From Bacillota bacterium (lineage in GTDB: Bacteria > Bacillota > SHA-98 > UBA4971), in NCBI GenBank assembly GCA_012516125.1, contig JAAYXB010000091.1:1-56639 (forward strand): 56,639 bases of DNA, read 5' to 3'. This document shows positions 1 to 7,403 of this stretch, piece after piece. The notes below the pieces were generated by a model. The model searched no databases. It was not told the DNA's origin and saw nothing but the letters and a program-made list of their open reading frames with translations. Numbering within the stretch: position 1 is the stretch's first letter; each line of letters opens with the position of its first letter. Made by a program: the position numbers and the translations under genes.

Positions 1-888
1 GGAAATCTGAAGGGCTCCGATAAGATATGGGAGGGCATCGGACGGATCAGGGAAGGGGGGACGCACGCCATATCGCCGCACATGACTTACTACAACCTTC
101 GGGACGCCATGACAAAGCCGGGCTGTCCCATATGCAGGCTTGTGAGCGACACGGTCGCTCGCTACCTCGAGACGTTCCTCTATGAGAATGTCAACGATCC
201 CGGGATGCGGGCGGATCTACGGCAGTCCAACGGCTTCTGTCCTGACCACGCTGGGCTGCTTCGAGAGCACGGGGACCCGCTCGGCCACGCCATCATCTAC
301 GGGGACCTCGTCGACCACGTGCTTGAGTCGCTTGAGGGCCTGCTCCGGAGCTGCGGTAGCGGCAGTGCGCGGTTGCCCGCGACTGGGACGGTCGCCTCAC
401 TGGCGGACGACTTGCTTCCCGGGCGCAGATGCCCGGCGTGTCTTGTGGCGCGTGAGGCAGAGCAAAGGTACATCGGGGTGCTGGTAGCTGAGCTGGGGTC
501 GAGGAGCGATGTCGGACCAAGCTCCGACCTCGGGTGGGGCACCGGTGTCGGATCCAGCGCCGGCCTCGGGTCTAGCGCCCGGCTTGGGTCGGCCGCCTTC
601 GAATCGGGCCCCGACCTCGAGAGGGCGCTTGCGTCATCTGATGGGCTGTGTCTTTCCCACCTCGTTCAGGCATTGAAGGCGTCGCGATGCGGGGCGGCTG
701 CCACGCGGCTTCTGCAGGCGTCCATAGCGAAGCTGGAGGAGCTGAAGGCCCAGCTTGCTGAGATAAGGCGGAAGCACGACTACCGCTTCTCCGGAGAGCC
801 GTGGGGGGCCGAGAAGGACGCATGGGCGAGGGTCTCAGCCCTCTGGAGCGGGCACCCAGCGGAAAAAGGACAGGCAAGGAAGTATTGA
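1..888 (+). CDS. Cys/His-rich DUF6062-like protein, possibly 5'-truncated by the window edge
   Basis: The reading frame is open to base 1 and codon use there looks coding. The first ATG is at 82 and no good ribosome site precedes it, so the true start may lie outside the window. From ATG 82 the protein has two similar zinc-finger-like units: CPIC (C15, C18) with FCPDH (C53, H56), and CPAC (C117, C120) with LCLSH (C190, H193). Residues about 139-175 are a low-complexity Gly/Ser/Leu tract made of near-repeats. The C-terminus is a charged helix. The pattern resembles DUF6062-type proteins of unknown function. A structural zinc role is inferred from the Cys/His spacing only. Confidence 0.7.
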   Translation, partial: GNLKGSDKIWEGIGRIREGGTHAISPHMTYYNLRDAMTKPGCPICRLVSDTVARYLETFLYENVNDPGMRADLRQSNGFCPDHAGLLREHGDPLGHAIIYGDLVDHVLESLEGLLRSCGSGSARLPATGTVASLADDLLPGRRCPACLVAREAEQRYIGVLVAELGSRSDVGPSSDLGWGTGVGSSAGLGSSARLGSAAFESGPDLERALASSDGLCLSHLVQALKASRCGAAATRLLQASIAKLEELKAQLAEIRRKHDYRFSGEPWGAEKDAWARVSALWSGHPAEKGQARKY

Positions 889-913
889 GTTCCGGCGAGA
901 TTGTGAGTATAAT
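885..913 (+). promoter_or_regulatory. Sigma-70 type promoter for the first toxin-antitoxin pair
   Basis: TTGAGT at 885-890 and a perfect TATAAT at 908-913 are separated by 17 bases. The antitoxin start follows 27 bases after the -10 box, with GGAGGT at 928-933 in between. Binding of the antitoxin here (autoregulation) is expected for such modules but is not shown. Confidence 0.8.
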
Positions 914-940
914 CATATGTGAGATACGGAGGTGAGACAC

Positions 941-1231
941 ATGCCCGAGGAGACAAGGATGATCCACGTGAGAATGCCCGTTTCGCTTGTAAAGGCGCTG
1001 GATGACATGATCAAGAAATCGTCTCGTCCCATGTCGCGCTCCAGGTTTGTTGTGGAGGCTGTTGCAGGCAGCATCCAAAAAGAGAGGTGCCTCAGCGCCG
1101 TAAAGGGTATGGCGGGCATGCTGACAGCTGAAGAAGTTCCCCACTGGCGAGATGAAAAGGCCATCGACAAGTGGTTATCGGATAACCGGGACGCCGACAG
1201 GAGGGCATCCAGGGAAAAGTGGGAAGTATAG
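941..1231 (+). CDS. Ribbon-helix-helix (CopG/VapB-like) antitoxin
   Basis: A 96-residue protein whose first 50 residues read as a ribbon-helix-helix: a short beta strand (MIHVRMPVSL), then a helix beginning KALDDMI and a second helix after MSRSRF. This fold binds DNA as a dimer. The C-terminal half, with HWRDEKAIDKWL, would be the toxin-binding part. ATG 941 is preferred over GTG 932 because GGAGGT lies seven bases upstream of it. The 3' end overlaps the next gene, a PIN-domain toxin, by 13 bases, which indicates translational coupling. Probable role: neutralise the PIN RNase and repress the shared promoter. Confidence 0.8.
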   Translation: MPEETRMIHVRMPVSLVKALDDMIKKSSRPMSRSRFVVEAVAGSIQKERCLSAVKGMAGMLTAEEVPHWRDEKAIDKWLSDNRDADRRASREKWEV

Positions 1232-1620
1232 TATATCTCCTTGACACGACGGTCTTCATCGACGTGTCCAGGGGAAGCCAAACGGTGATAGACTGGCTAA
1301 TGGCTCGAGCCGACGAACCGGAGACTATCGCTACGTCAGTTGTGGCAGTAGCCGAGTACTTCTCAGGTCTACCGCGTGACAAGCGTGATCAAGCCAGAGA
1401 ATACTTGTCCGCCTTCAACGTCTTGCCGGTTACCTTCGAAGATGCCGTCCGCGCCGGGGAGATCCGGTGGGACTGTGCCCGCAAGGGGATCACAATCGCC
1501 GTCGCTGACGCCCTTCACGGGGCGATCGCTGTCAGAAGAGGGCTTACCGTGGTAACGTCGAACCCTGCCCACTTTCCTTTCGCGCCAACTCTCGACCCTC
1601 GGAAGGGCGGACGGCCATAG
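1219..1620 (+). CDS. PIN-domain toxin ribonuclease (VapC-like)
   Basis: A 133-residue PIN-domain protein. The acidic residues expected for Mg2+-dependent RNA cleavage are visible: D9 in LLDTT, E46 in AVAEYF and D97 in VADALHG. The usual fourth Asp region reads TSNPAHF, with His where many relatives have Asp. The GTG start overlaps the antitoxin's end. Known family role: cleaves tRNA or other RNA when released from its antitoxin; the target cannot be read from sequence. The pair sits in a stretch less GC-rich than the flanks, which fits mobility. Confidence 0.85.
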   Translation: MGSIVYLLDTTVFIDVSRGSQTVIDWLMARADEPETIATSVVAVAEYFSGLPRDKRDQAREYLSAFNVLPVTFEDAVRAGEIRWDCARKGITIAVADALHGAIAVRRGLTVVTSNPAHFPFAPTLDPRKGGRP

Positions 1621-1780
1621 GGGGCCAGCCTCGCTCCTACATGCGTGGTTGGCGGTCTGAGGTTTCACGTGACCACCACAGGGGCAGAACATCCAACGAC
1701 CGGCGATGGGTATTCGCATTTCAGGGTCGATATGGTAAAATCGGATTGAGACGTCTGAGAGGGTCAGAGGGGAGTGGAGG

Positions 1781-2005
1781 GTGGTGGACAACGTCAATAG
1801 AGCTGTCAATAGAGCTTTTGACTATGAGCTTGTTGCCGCAACACACCATGTGGAACCGGCGGTTTTGGCCGAATTGGTCCAAGATGCACGTAAGGAGTTT
1901 CCACATGACGAAATGATGGCGGAGCTGCATGTAGTTCGAGCGCTTCATTGGCTACTGCGTCGACGTGCCATCGAAGGGGGTCGGTCAGCTGAGCATGAGC
2001 ACTGA
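1781..2005 (+). CDS. Putative antitoxin of the second PIN module
   Basis: A 74-residue acidic-basic helical protein with no family I recognise. GTG 1781 (or GTG 1784) follows GGAGTGGAGG. Its last 11 bases overlap the start of a PIN-domain gene. The antitoxin role is inferred from this coupling, its size and its position. The C-terminal segment (RALHWLLRRRAIEGG) is basic and could contact DNA or the toxin. It has no ribbon-helix-helix resemblance to the antitoxin at 941, so the two modules look independently acquired. Confidence 0.55.
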   Translation: MVDNVNRAVNRAFDYELVAATHHVEPAVLAELVQDARKEFPHDEMMAELHVVRALHWLLRRRAIEGGRSAEHEH

Positions 2006-2447
2006 GGTCCGTGTATACCTGGATACTTCGGTCATCAGCGCGCTATTCGACTCCAGGGCAGTCGATAGGCAGCGCATGACCGCGGCTTTGTGGGAGACTC
2101 TTGGCGATTACCGGGTGTACATATCAGAGATCGTTCTGGACGAGCTCGGTGCAGCACCAGAAGGCTTGCGCAGCAAGTACCTTGAGGCCGTTAAAGGATT
2201 CTCGGTATTGAGGGTGACTGAAGAAGCGGAGCAATTGGCTGGGGACTACATCGCTAATGGGATATTCCCTGAGAAGTACCGGTCTGATGCCCTGCACGTG
2301 GCCTTGGCGTCTGTCAACGGCATTGGTTATCTCTTGAGTTGGAATTTCAAACATCTGGTCAAGGTCAAGACCAGAAGGCTTGTAGCCGTCGTAAACATGG
2401 TAAGAGAGTACCAACCGATCGAGATCATAGCCCCTCCAGAACTTTGA
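1995..2447 (+). CDS. Second PIN-domain toxin-like protein
   Basis: A 150-residue PIN-domain protein starting at the ATG that overlaps the upstream stop; an upstream in-frame ATG at 1965 is possible but lies deep in the previous gene. The first acidic motif is VYLDTSVISALFD, an internal Glu lies in EIVLDELG, and SDALHVALA carries the conserved Asp. The C-terminal SWNFKHLV matches the family's final strand and Asn. Proteins with this SWNFKHL ending are commonly annotated as PIN-domain or type II toxin-antitoxin nucleases. RNase activity is inferred from the family. Confidence 0.75.
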   Translation: MSTEVRVYLDTSVISALFDSRAVDRQRMTAALWETLGDYRVYISEIVLDELGAAPEGLRSKYLEAVKGFSVLRVTEEAEQLAGDYIANGIFPEKYRSDALHVALASVNGIGYLLSWNFKHLVKVKTRRLVAVVNMVREYQPIEIIAPPEL

Positions 2448-2641
2448 TCCCGGGGGGGACGCGCCTCCTGGAAACGCCTGCTGCGATGACCTCACTTGCT
2501 GCCTGTCCTGTTGTCTCGTTCGCCCACCCCGCCGGCAGATTCAATCCGAACACGTAACTGGCTGGTGCACCTTGTTTTCATCTGCGTCGAGTAGATGGGG
2601 CGAGTTCAGTTACCATCAGGACACACCTGTTAACACACCTC

Positions 2642-2675
2642 TTGACATATGATTGGCTACATGGCAATATAGCCA
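2642..2675 (+). promoter_or_regulatory. Promoter and probable ArsR operator
   Basis: TTGACA at 2642-2647 is followed after 17-18 bases by CAATAT/AATATA. An inverted repeat, TGGCTA (2654-2659) and TAGCCA (2670-2675), lies over the spacer and -10 box, where an ArsR-type repressor would block RNA polymerase. The downstream gene starts at 2695. Confidence 0.6.
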
Positions 2676-2694
2676 TAGATGTGAGGTGAGGGAT

Positions 2695-3078
2695 ATGGCG
2701 CAGAAGCATGGTTCTGTGGCGTACGGCGCTGTCGCCACCGAACGGCGGGTGGCCGTATTCAAGGCGCTCGGCCACGAGACCCGCGTGAGGATGGTGGAGA
2801 TCCTGGCGCGCGAGGGCGAAAAGTGCGTGGGCGAGCTCGTTGAGCGGCTCGGCTTCGACCAGTCCACCATCTCCAAGCACCTTGCGGTGCTGAGGGTGGC
2901 GGGGGTGGTCGCCTCGCGTAAGGAAGGGCTCAACGTCGTCTACAGGCTCAGGACACCGTGCGTCTACCAGTTCATTCGCTGTATAGACCAGATGGCTGAA
3001 GACGCAGAGTGCGCTCTTGCCTGCAACGGAATTGCGGCGGGGCCGCCCGCCGAACGCACGACTGGCGCCGAGCTCTAG
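2695..3078 (+). CDS. ArsR/SmtB-family metal(loid)-responsive repressor
   Basis: A 127-residue winged-helix regulator. The helix-turn-helix is the segment containing VGELVERLGFDQSTISKHL, and the wing follows at RKEGLNVVYR. Cysteines at positions 44, 89, 96, 106 and 110 could bind a thiophilic ion such as arsenite, though the classical ELCVCDL box is replaced by EKCVGEL. ATG 2695 follows AGGTGAGG; the in-frame ATG at 2653 lies inside the promoter and is rejected. The repressor is followed by an ArsP-like permease and a small thioredoxin, a recurring arsenic or thiol-redox grouping, and probably represses that set and itself. Confidence 0.85.
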   Translation: MAQKHGSVAYGAVATERRVAVFKALGHETRVRMVEILAREGEKCVGELVERLGFDQSTISKHLAVLRVAGVVASRKEGLNVVYRLRTPCVYQFIRCIDQMAEDAECALACNGIAAGPPAERTTGAEL

Positions 3079-3497
3079 CTGCGGGCATCGGCAGACTTTC
3101 CGACCGCCACGTCCAACGGGACAGGCAAGGGTCAAACGGCGTCCGGCCGGACAGCGTCCGGGTCGGCGCGGAGTGCGGGACGGCGTCGTGGCGGTCCCCT
3201 GGCCGGCCTTCAGTGATCCGCTGGCGATCTCCCGTGGCGATCTCGCGGCGGTTTGTAAGAGGCCTTCTGGTATGCAAATAGGCCGGGGCGCGGAGGTGCA
3301 TAGTAATGCGAGCGCGACGAGACTGCGGGTGCCCATGCGAGGCCGTCGCAAGCCGTCGGCGGCTGCCACAGGCGAGGCGTGTCATGGCGCAGGGCGACTA
3401 GCCGCGGCCGCTCGCGGTGACAGCGTCCGTAGACTTATCGGGCAGTATTGGATGGCCTAACGCATGGTGTAGAAGAACGGATTGAGGTGAACAGGCT
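3079..3497. other. Intergenic region, 419 bases
   Basis: GC-rich, with a short direct repeat of GGCGATCTC near 3210-3245. I see no convincing gene, terminator or promoter. The overlapping open frames have no ribosome site and no recognisable product. The downstream permease has its own ribosome site (GAGGTG at 3484). Confidence 0.5.
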
Positions 3498-4679
3498 GTG
3501 AACGCGAAGGAACTCAGGACTTTCCTCCCAATAGTGGCGGTTTTCCTGCTTGCGTACTTTGCTCCTCTTGGCAACCTGCGCGTGCAGGGGGCGATACTGG
3601 AAGCGTTCTATATGCTGCAGGAGTATGTCAGGGAGCACGTGCTGTTCTGCCTGGTCCCGGCGTTCTTTATCGCCGGCGCGATGCAGAACTTCATTTCGCA
3701 GCAGTCTGTGATGGGATATCTCGGACGGGACGCGAAGCAGTGGCTCGCATACGCGGTGGCCTCGGTGTCCGGGGCGATCCTCGCGGTGTGCTCCTGCACG
3801 GTGCTGCCGCTTTTCATGGGGATATACAAGCGGGGCGCCGGCCTTGGTCCAGCCACGGCGTTCCTTTACTCGGGGCCGGCCATCAACGTGCTTGCAGTCA
3901 TATTGACCGCGCGGGTCCTGGGGTGGCAGATCGGGCTTGCCCGGGCCATCGGTGCGGTGCTCTTCTCCGTGGTGATAGGACTCGCCATGGCGGTCCTCTT
4001 CAGGGGCGAGGAGACGAACCGGCAGAAGGGGTTCGCCGCGGCGGCTCGGGCGGTTGAGGAGAGCGGACGCAGCCTGGGGCAGACAGCTGCGTACTTCGCG
4101 ACGCTCGTGCTCATCCTGGTGTTCGCCGCGTGGGGAAAACCGGCGGAGCCGGTGGGGTTCTGGAGCGACGTATTCAAGATAAAGTGGTATCTGGTAGCCG
4201 CGCTCCTTGTCTTCCTGGGATACATGCTCAAGGCGTGGTTCAGGCGGGACGAGCTTGTAGCCTGGAGGGACTCGACGTGGGACTTCGCGAAGAGGATGCT
4301 TCCGCTTCTCTTCGGAGGCGTCATGGTCGCAGGTCTCCTGATGGGGCGCCCGGGAGTCGATAGCGGGCTCATACCGTCACGTTATGTGGCGACGCTCGTC
4401 GGCGGGAATTCGCTCCTCGCTAACTTCATCGCGTCCGTCGTCGGGGCGTTCATGTACTTCGCGACGCTGACCGAGATCCCGATACTCCAGGGCCTTCTCG
4501 GGTCCGGGATGGGCCAGGGACCAGCGCTGGCGCTGCTTCTTGCCGGACCGGCGCTCAGCCTTCCGAGCATGATCGTGATCAACAGCGTCCTCGGACCCAA
4601 GAAGACCGCCGCATACGTGGCGCTTGTGGTCGTCATGGCGACCATAAGCGGCATGATCTTCGGGGCCATCGTCGCTTGA
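3498..4679 (+). CDS. ArsP/UPF0718-family integral membrane permease
   Basis: A 393-residue membrane protein with about ten hydrophobic segments in two halves separated by a charged cytoplasmic stretch near 170-190. The first half carries the signature CSCTVLPLF (C98, C100) followed by the GPA box YSGPAINV. The second half repeats the pattern with LLAGPALSLPSM. This two-repeat, GPA-motif architecture is that of PF03773 permeases, some of which (ArsP) export trivalent organoarsenicals. GTG 3498 has GAGGTG eight bases upstream. The neighbouring ArsR and CxxC protein suggest metalloid or thiol-reactive substrates; the actual substrate is unknown. Confidence 0.85.
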   Translation: MNAKELRTFLPIVAVFLLAYFAPLGNLRVQGAILEAFYMLQEYVREHVLFCLVPAFFIAGAMQNFISQQSVMGYLGRDAKQWLAYAVASVSGAILAVCSCTVLPLFMGIYKRGAGLGPATAFLYSGPAINVLAVILTARVLGWQIGLARAIGAVLFSVVIGLAMAVLFRGEETNRQKGFAAAARAVEESGRSLGQTAAYFATLVLILVFAAWGKPAEPVGFWSDVFKIKWYLVAALLVFLGYMLKAWFRRDELVAWRDSTWDFAKRMLPLLFGGVMVAGLLMGRPGVDSGLIPSRYVATLVGGNSLLANFIASVVGAFMYFATLTEIPILQGLLGSGMGQGPALALLLAGPALSLPSMIVINSVLGPKKTAAYVALVVVMATISGMIFGAIVA

Positions 4680-5055
4680 CACGCCCCGACGGACAGCAGC
4701 CCGGCGGAGCCCGCGCCCACACCGGCAGCGCCCGGCGGATGGCCGGCGCCGCGGGCAGCGCGCACGGCATGACGAGTGACGTGGTGGACGACGCGACGGA
4801 CGACAGCGCGACGAAGTGCGCAACCAACGACTCAACGAACGCGCGGCCGAACGGTGGAATTCAAGGCTGAACCGACGGCCTGACGGCCGGCCGGGCAAAT
4901 CGCCAGCCAAAGCGGCGGGGCGGTACACCGCAAGAGTTCCTCTCCCGCCCCCAACGTAGTCGGGCTCGCAGCATAGATCGTTGGCGCAATTGTGCGCAGC
5001 GCGCATAGCCTACGGAATCCGGGAACACTACGCGTCACGAAAGGAGGGGTCGGGC
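4680..5055. other. Intergenic region, 376 bases
   Basis: Mostly GC-rich, with imperfect GACGA/GACGG repeats around 4785-4830. A short open frame (4676-4870) is low in complexity, lacks a ribosome site and starts within the permease stop, so it is not called. No terminator is evident before the thioredoxin gene. Confidence 0.5.
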
Positions 5056-5289
5056 GTGAAGGTGGAGATACTCGGGACAGGTTGCACGAAGTGCCGGAAG
5101 ACTGAAGACATGATCGCAGAGACCGTCCACAAGCTCGGCGTTGACGCCGAGATCGTCCATGTGACGGACATCGACGAGATCATCGAGCGCGGGGTCATGA
5201 TGACTCCGGCCGTGTTCGTGGACGGGGAGAAGAAGGTCGAGGGGCGGATGCCGACAGAGGCGGAGATCCGCAAGTGGTTCGGGAAGTAG
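5056..5289 (+). CDS. Small thioredoxin-like redox-active disulfide protein
   Basis: A 77-residue single thioredoxin fold. The CTKC active site sits in GTGCTKCRK near the N-terminus, and the conserved cis-proline lies in MMTPAVFVDG. Length and layout match the small 'redox-active disulfide protein 2' family, often encoded with ArsP-like permeases. GTG 5056 is preferred because a perfect AAGGAGG at 5041-5047 precedes it by nine bases. It probably exchanges disulfides for the neighbouring permease or for thiol-bound metalloids in the cytoplasm; that link is contextual. Confidence 0.88.
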   Translation: MKVEILGTGCTKCRKTEDMIAETVHKLGVDAEIVHVTDIDEIIERGVMMTPAVFVDGEKKVEGRMPTEAEIRKWFGK

Positions 5290-5311
5290 CCGCGATGGTG
5301 AGGAGGAATCG

Positions 5312-5383
5312 ATGAAACCTGTTTGCGCGGGCATTTTTCGTTACGAGGTGGGCAACCTACCGGTAGACTGGGCTGCAAACTGA
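5312..5383 (+). CDS. Possible 23-residue small protein
   Basis: ATG 5312 is preceded by GAGGAGG with a seven-base gap, one of the best ribosome sites in the window. It opens a 23-codon frame (MKPVCAGIFRYEV...) ending at TGA 5381. The peptide contains one Cys and resembles no family I know. It lies between the thioredoxin and the next small gene and is in the same frame as the latter. It may be a real small protein, a leader peptide, or the decayed start of the downstream gene. Confidence 0.35.
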   Translation: MKPVCAGIFRYEVGNLPVDWAAN

Positions 5384-5404
5384 GTTTATGCGGGGTTGAT
5401 GCTC

Positions 5405-5608
5405 ATGGGTACCAGGGACGATCAGATAGCGGAGATCATGCGCTTCGTCGCGAAACACAAGGAATCTCAGGCCACGCGGGCCGTCTTCGGGCGCATACTC
5501 GGGCGCTACGACATGGAAGTCGGCGGCGAGTCACTGCGCGAACTACGTGACGGCCTTGACAAGGCCAGCGACGAGGAGGTGGAGTCGCTCTACTATATGG
5601 TGCGTTGA
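5405..5608 (+). CDS. Conserved-looking small protein of unknown function
   Basis: A 67-residue highly charged, probably all-helical protein (ATG 5405; ATG 5399 and TTG 5396 are also in frame). There is no membrane segment, no Cys and no recognisable motif. The ribosome site is weak (GGGG at 5392-5395). It is the last gene of the ArsR group by position, but I cannot assign a role. The in-frame small ORF upstream suggests the N-terminus may once have been longer. Confidence 0.5.
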   Translation: MGTRDDQIAEIMRFVAKHKESQATRAVFGRILGRYDMEVGGESLRELRDGLDKASDEEVESLYYMVR

Positions 5609-5850
5609 GTGGACCGCTGACCCGTCAATTCCTAGCCGCGGCCATCGTACATGCGCAGTCAGCCGCGGCATCTGCTTCGTTACCACGCGCCGCCCTTCAC
5701 CATGATAGCGGCCTGCGCCCTCCCCGGAGATGGACACGGGCGCCTCGCCGTCGGCATACTCGACCCTCAATGCGGCGTCAATGCCTTATTCCTGCTCTGG
5801 ACGCTCTCTGCACGCCCCAATTTCGGTAGATCCGCTCACCTGTGAGGCAG

Positions 5851-5901
5851 TGCACAGATCGTGTGCATCCGCAAGCCGAACGGGTGCACAAGAAATGTGC
5901 A
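5851..5901 (+). promoter_or_regulatory. Twin upstream activator sites TGCACA-N5-TGTGCA
   Basis: Two identical inverted repeats, TGCACA-GATCG-TGTGCA (5851-5867) and TGCACA-AGAAA-TGTGCA (5885-5901), have starts 34 bases apart (about three helical turns). They lie 130-180 bases upstream of the sigma-54 promoter, the usual place for a Fis-type enhancer-binding activator. The activator encoded at 13908-15524 is the natural candidate. Confidence 0.75.
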
Positions 5902-6032
5902 GGCGACGCGCGGGTCGCGCCCGGGAACGTCTCTTGCGTGCGGCGGCACCGCCTCGGTCTTACGGCCGTTTGCCGGGGAAGCCTGGAGTTTGCGGGGACC
6001 CCGCGGCACGCTCGTTGCCCTGAGCGGTGCTC

Positions 6033-6049
6033 TGGCACGGGACTTGCGA
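6033..6049 (+). promoter_or_regulatory. Sigma-54 (-24/-12) promoter
   Basis: TGGCACG at 6033-6039, four bases, then TTGCGA at 6044-6049. This matches the consensus TGGCACG-N4-TTGC exactly. It drives rightward into the sugar-transporter operon, whose last gene encodes an activator with the sigma-54-contacting GAFTGA loop. Confidence 0.88.
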
Positions 6050-6236
6050 CGATCCTAGGGCGAAAAGACCGTTGCGCAACGGCCACAAGGGAGGGCCCGC
6101 AGGAATCAAGCGTGACGCGGGAGGTATCAAGTCGAAGGCACCGAGCGGGAGGCATCGAGTCGTAGGCGTCGAGCGGGAAACAAAGAGGCAACGAGGCCAG
6201 TCAGGCAACCAACAGCGAAAAGGAGGTCCATCACAG

Positions 6237-7148
6237 ATGAGACGCTGGCTTTCGGTGATCGTGCTGGCGGTCATGGTTGTCGGTCTCATGGGCGTGCAGG
6301 AGGCGTTCGCGGCCACGAAGCTGATCGGGGTCACGCTCCTCACAAGAGAGCACCAGTTCTACAGAGACCTCGAGGCCGGGCTTCGCAGCGAGGCCGCGAA
6401 GCACGGGTTCGAGCTACAGGTGGTGGCGGGTGAATTCGACTTCGGGAAGCAGGCGGCACAGATCGACGACTTCATCTCCAAGAAGGTTGACGCCCTCATC
6501 ATCGCACCGTGCGACTCGCTCGCCGTCGGCAGCTCCATCGCAGAGGCGAACAAGGCAGGCATACCGGTCTTCACCGTCGATATCATGAACCTGTCCCCCC
6601 AGGGCAAGGTCGTGTGTGCGGTGCAGTCTGACAACGTCGAGGGCGGCCGTCAGGCGGGCAGGCTCATGGCCCAGGCCCTCAAGGGCAAGGGCGGCAAGGT
6701 GGTCATAATCAACCACCCGGGCGTGACATCGGTGCTCGACAGGGTTGAAGGTTTCCGCGAGATCATCGCTCAGCATCCGGAAATCAAGATAATCGCGGAC
6801 GTCCCGGCGTGGGGTCAGCGTGACAGGGCGATGGCCGCGATGGAGGACATCCTCCTCAGGGTGCCAGACGTTGCGGGCGTGTTCGGCATCAACGATGACT
6901 CGGCGCTCGGCGCGGTCGCGGCCATCGAGGCCGCGGGCAAGCTGGGCAAGATCGTGGTCGTCGGCTACGACGCAACGCCCGAGGCAAAGGACGCCATCAA
7001 GGCCGGAAAGATCTACGGTGACGCGATCCAGTATCCGACCCTGATAGGAGTGAAGGCGATCCAGGCGATAGCGGACTACTTCGCCGGCAAGAAGGTCCCA
7101 GAGAAGATCAACGTCGAGGTCGGCGTGTGGACGAAGGACAGCAAGTAG
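6237..7148 (+). CDS. Sugar ABC transporter substrate-binding protein (RbsB-like)
   Basis: A 303-residue exported protein. Residues 1-25 form a signal peptide (basic start, hydrophobic core, EAFA cut site). The rest is a two-lobed type I periplasmic binding fold (PF13407), with IIAPCDS, TVDI, SDNVEGGR, GINDDSALGA and VVGYDATPEA in the positions seen in ribose-binding proteins. ATG 6237 follows AGGAGGT by nine bases. It is first in the operon after the sigma-54 promoter and is very similar to the second binding protein at 12848. The substrate is probably a sugar, identity unknown. Confidence 0.92.
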   Translation: MRRWLSVIVLAVMVVGLMGVQEAFAATKLIGVTLLTREHQFYRDLEAGLRSEAAKHGFELQVVAGEFDFGKQAAQIDDFISKKVDALIIAPCDSLAVGSSIAEANKAGIPVFTVDIMNLSPQGKVVCAVQSDNVEGGRQAGRLMAQALKGKGGKVVIINHPGVTSVLDRVEGFREIIAQHPEIKIIADVPAWGQRDRAMAAMEDILLRVPDVAGVFGINDDSALGAVAAIEAAGKLGKIVVVGYDATPEAKDAIKAGKIYGDAIQYPTLIGVKAIQAIADYFAGKKVPEKINVEVGVWTKDSK

Positions 7149-7293
7149 CGCGCGTAAGCAGCACACGTAATACGCGCGCCGCAGCACGCACACCGTAGTA
7201 AGGACGCTGCTGCAGGCGGTGACCTGATGCCACGGGCGGCCAGTCGGCATGTAATTGCCGACAGCTGGCAGGTGGCCACGAAGCACGGGGAAT

Positions 7294-7325
7294 GCGGGGC
7301 GGCAGGCAGCACCTGCCGGCCCCGC
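7294..7325 (+). other. GC-rich hairpin between binding-protein and ATPase genes
   Basis: GCGGGGC-GGCAGG (7294-7306) pairs with CCTGCC-GGCCCCGC (7312-7325) around a five-base loop, with one bulge. There is no U-tract, so it is more likely an mRNA-stability or processing element, or a weak attenuator, than a terminator. Such elements commonly raise binding-protein output above ATPase output. Confidence 0.5.
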
Positions 7326-7403
7326 GGTTCCCGCCGGTCGACCGGAGGACCCGGGCGAGACCGATAGCCGCCCGGGGCAATAGTGAAAAGGGGAGGGTTC
7401 CAT

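Larger units (their letters stand above)
5609..6236. other. Regulatory intergenic region, 628 bases
   Basis: No gene is evident. The region holds two identical activator-like sites (5851-5901), a sigma-54 promoter (6033-6049) and a long leader of about 180 bases before the binding-protein gene. The first 200 bases show nothing I can interpret. Confidence 0.6.

Noticed and set aside
4676-4870. 64-codon frame after the ArsP-like permease
   Set aside because: It starts inside the permease stop, lacks a ribosome site and is low in complexity.
5381-5608. Selenocysteine read-through of the TGA at 5381
   Set aside because: No SECIS-like hairpin directly after the TGA, no selenoprotein family resemblance, and the downstream ATG explains the second gene adequately.
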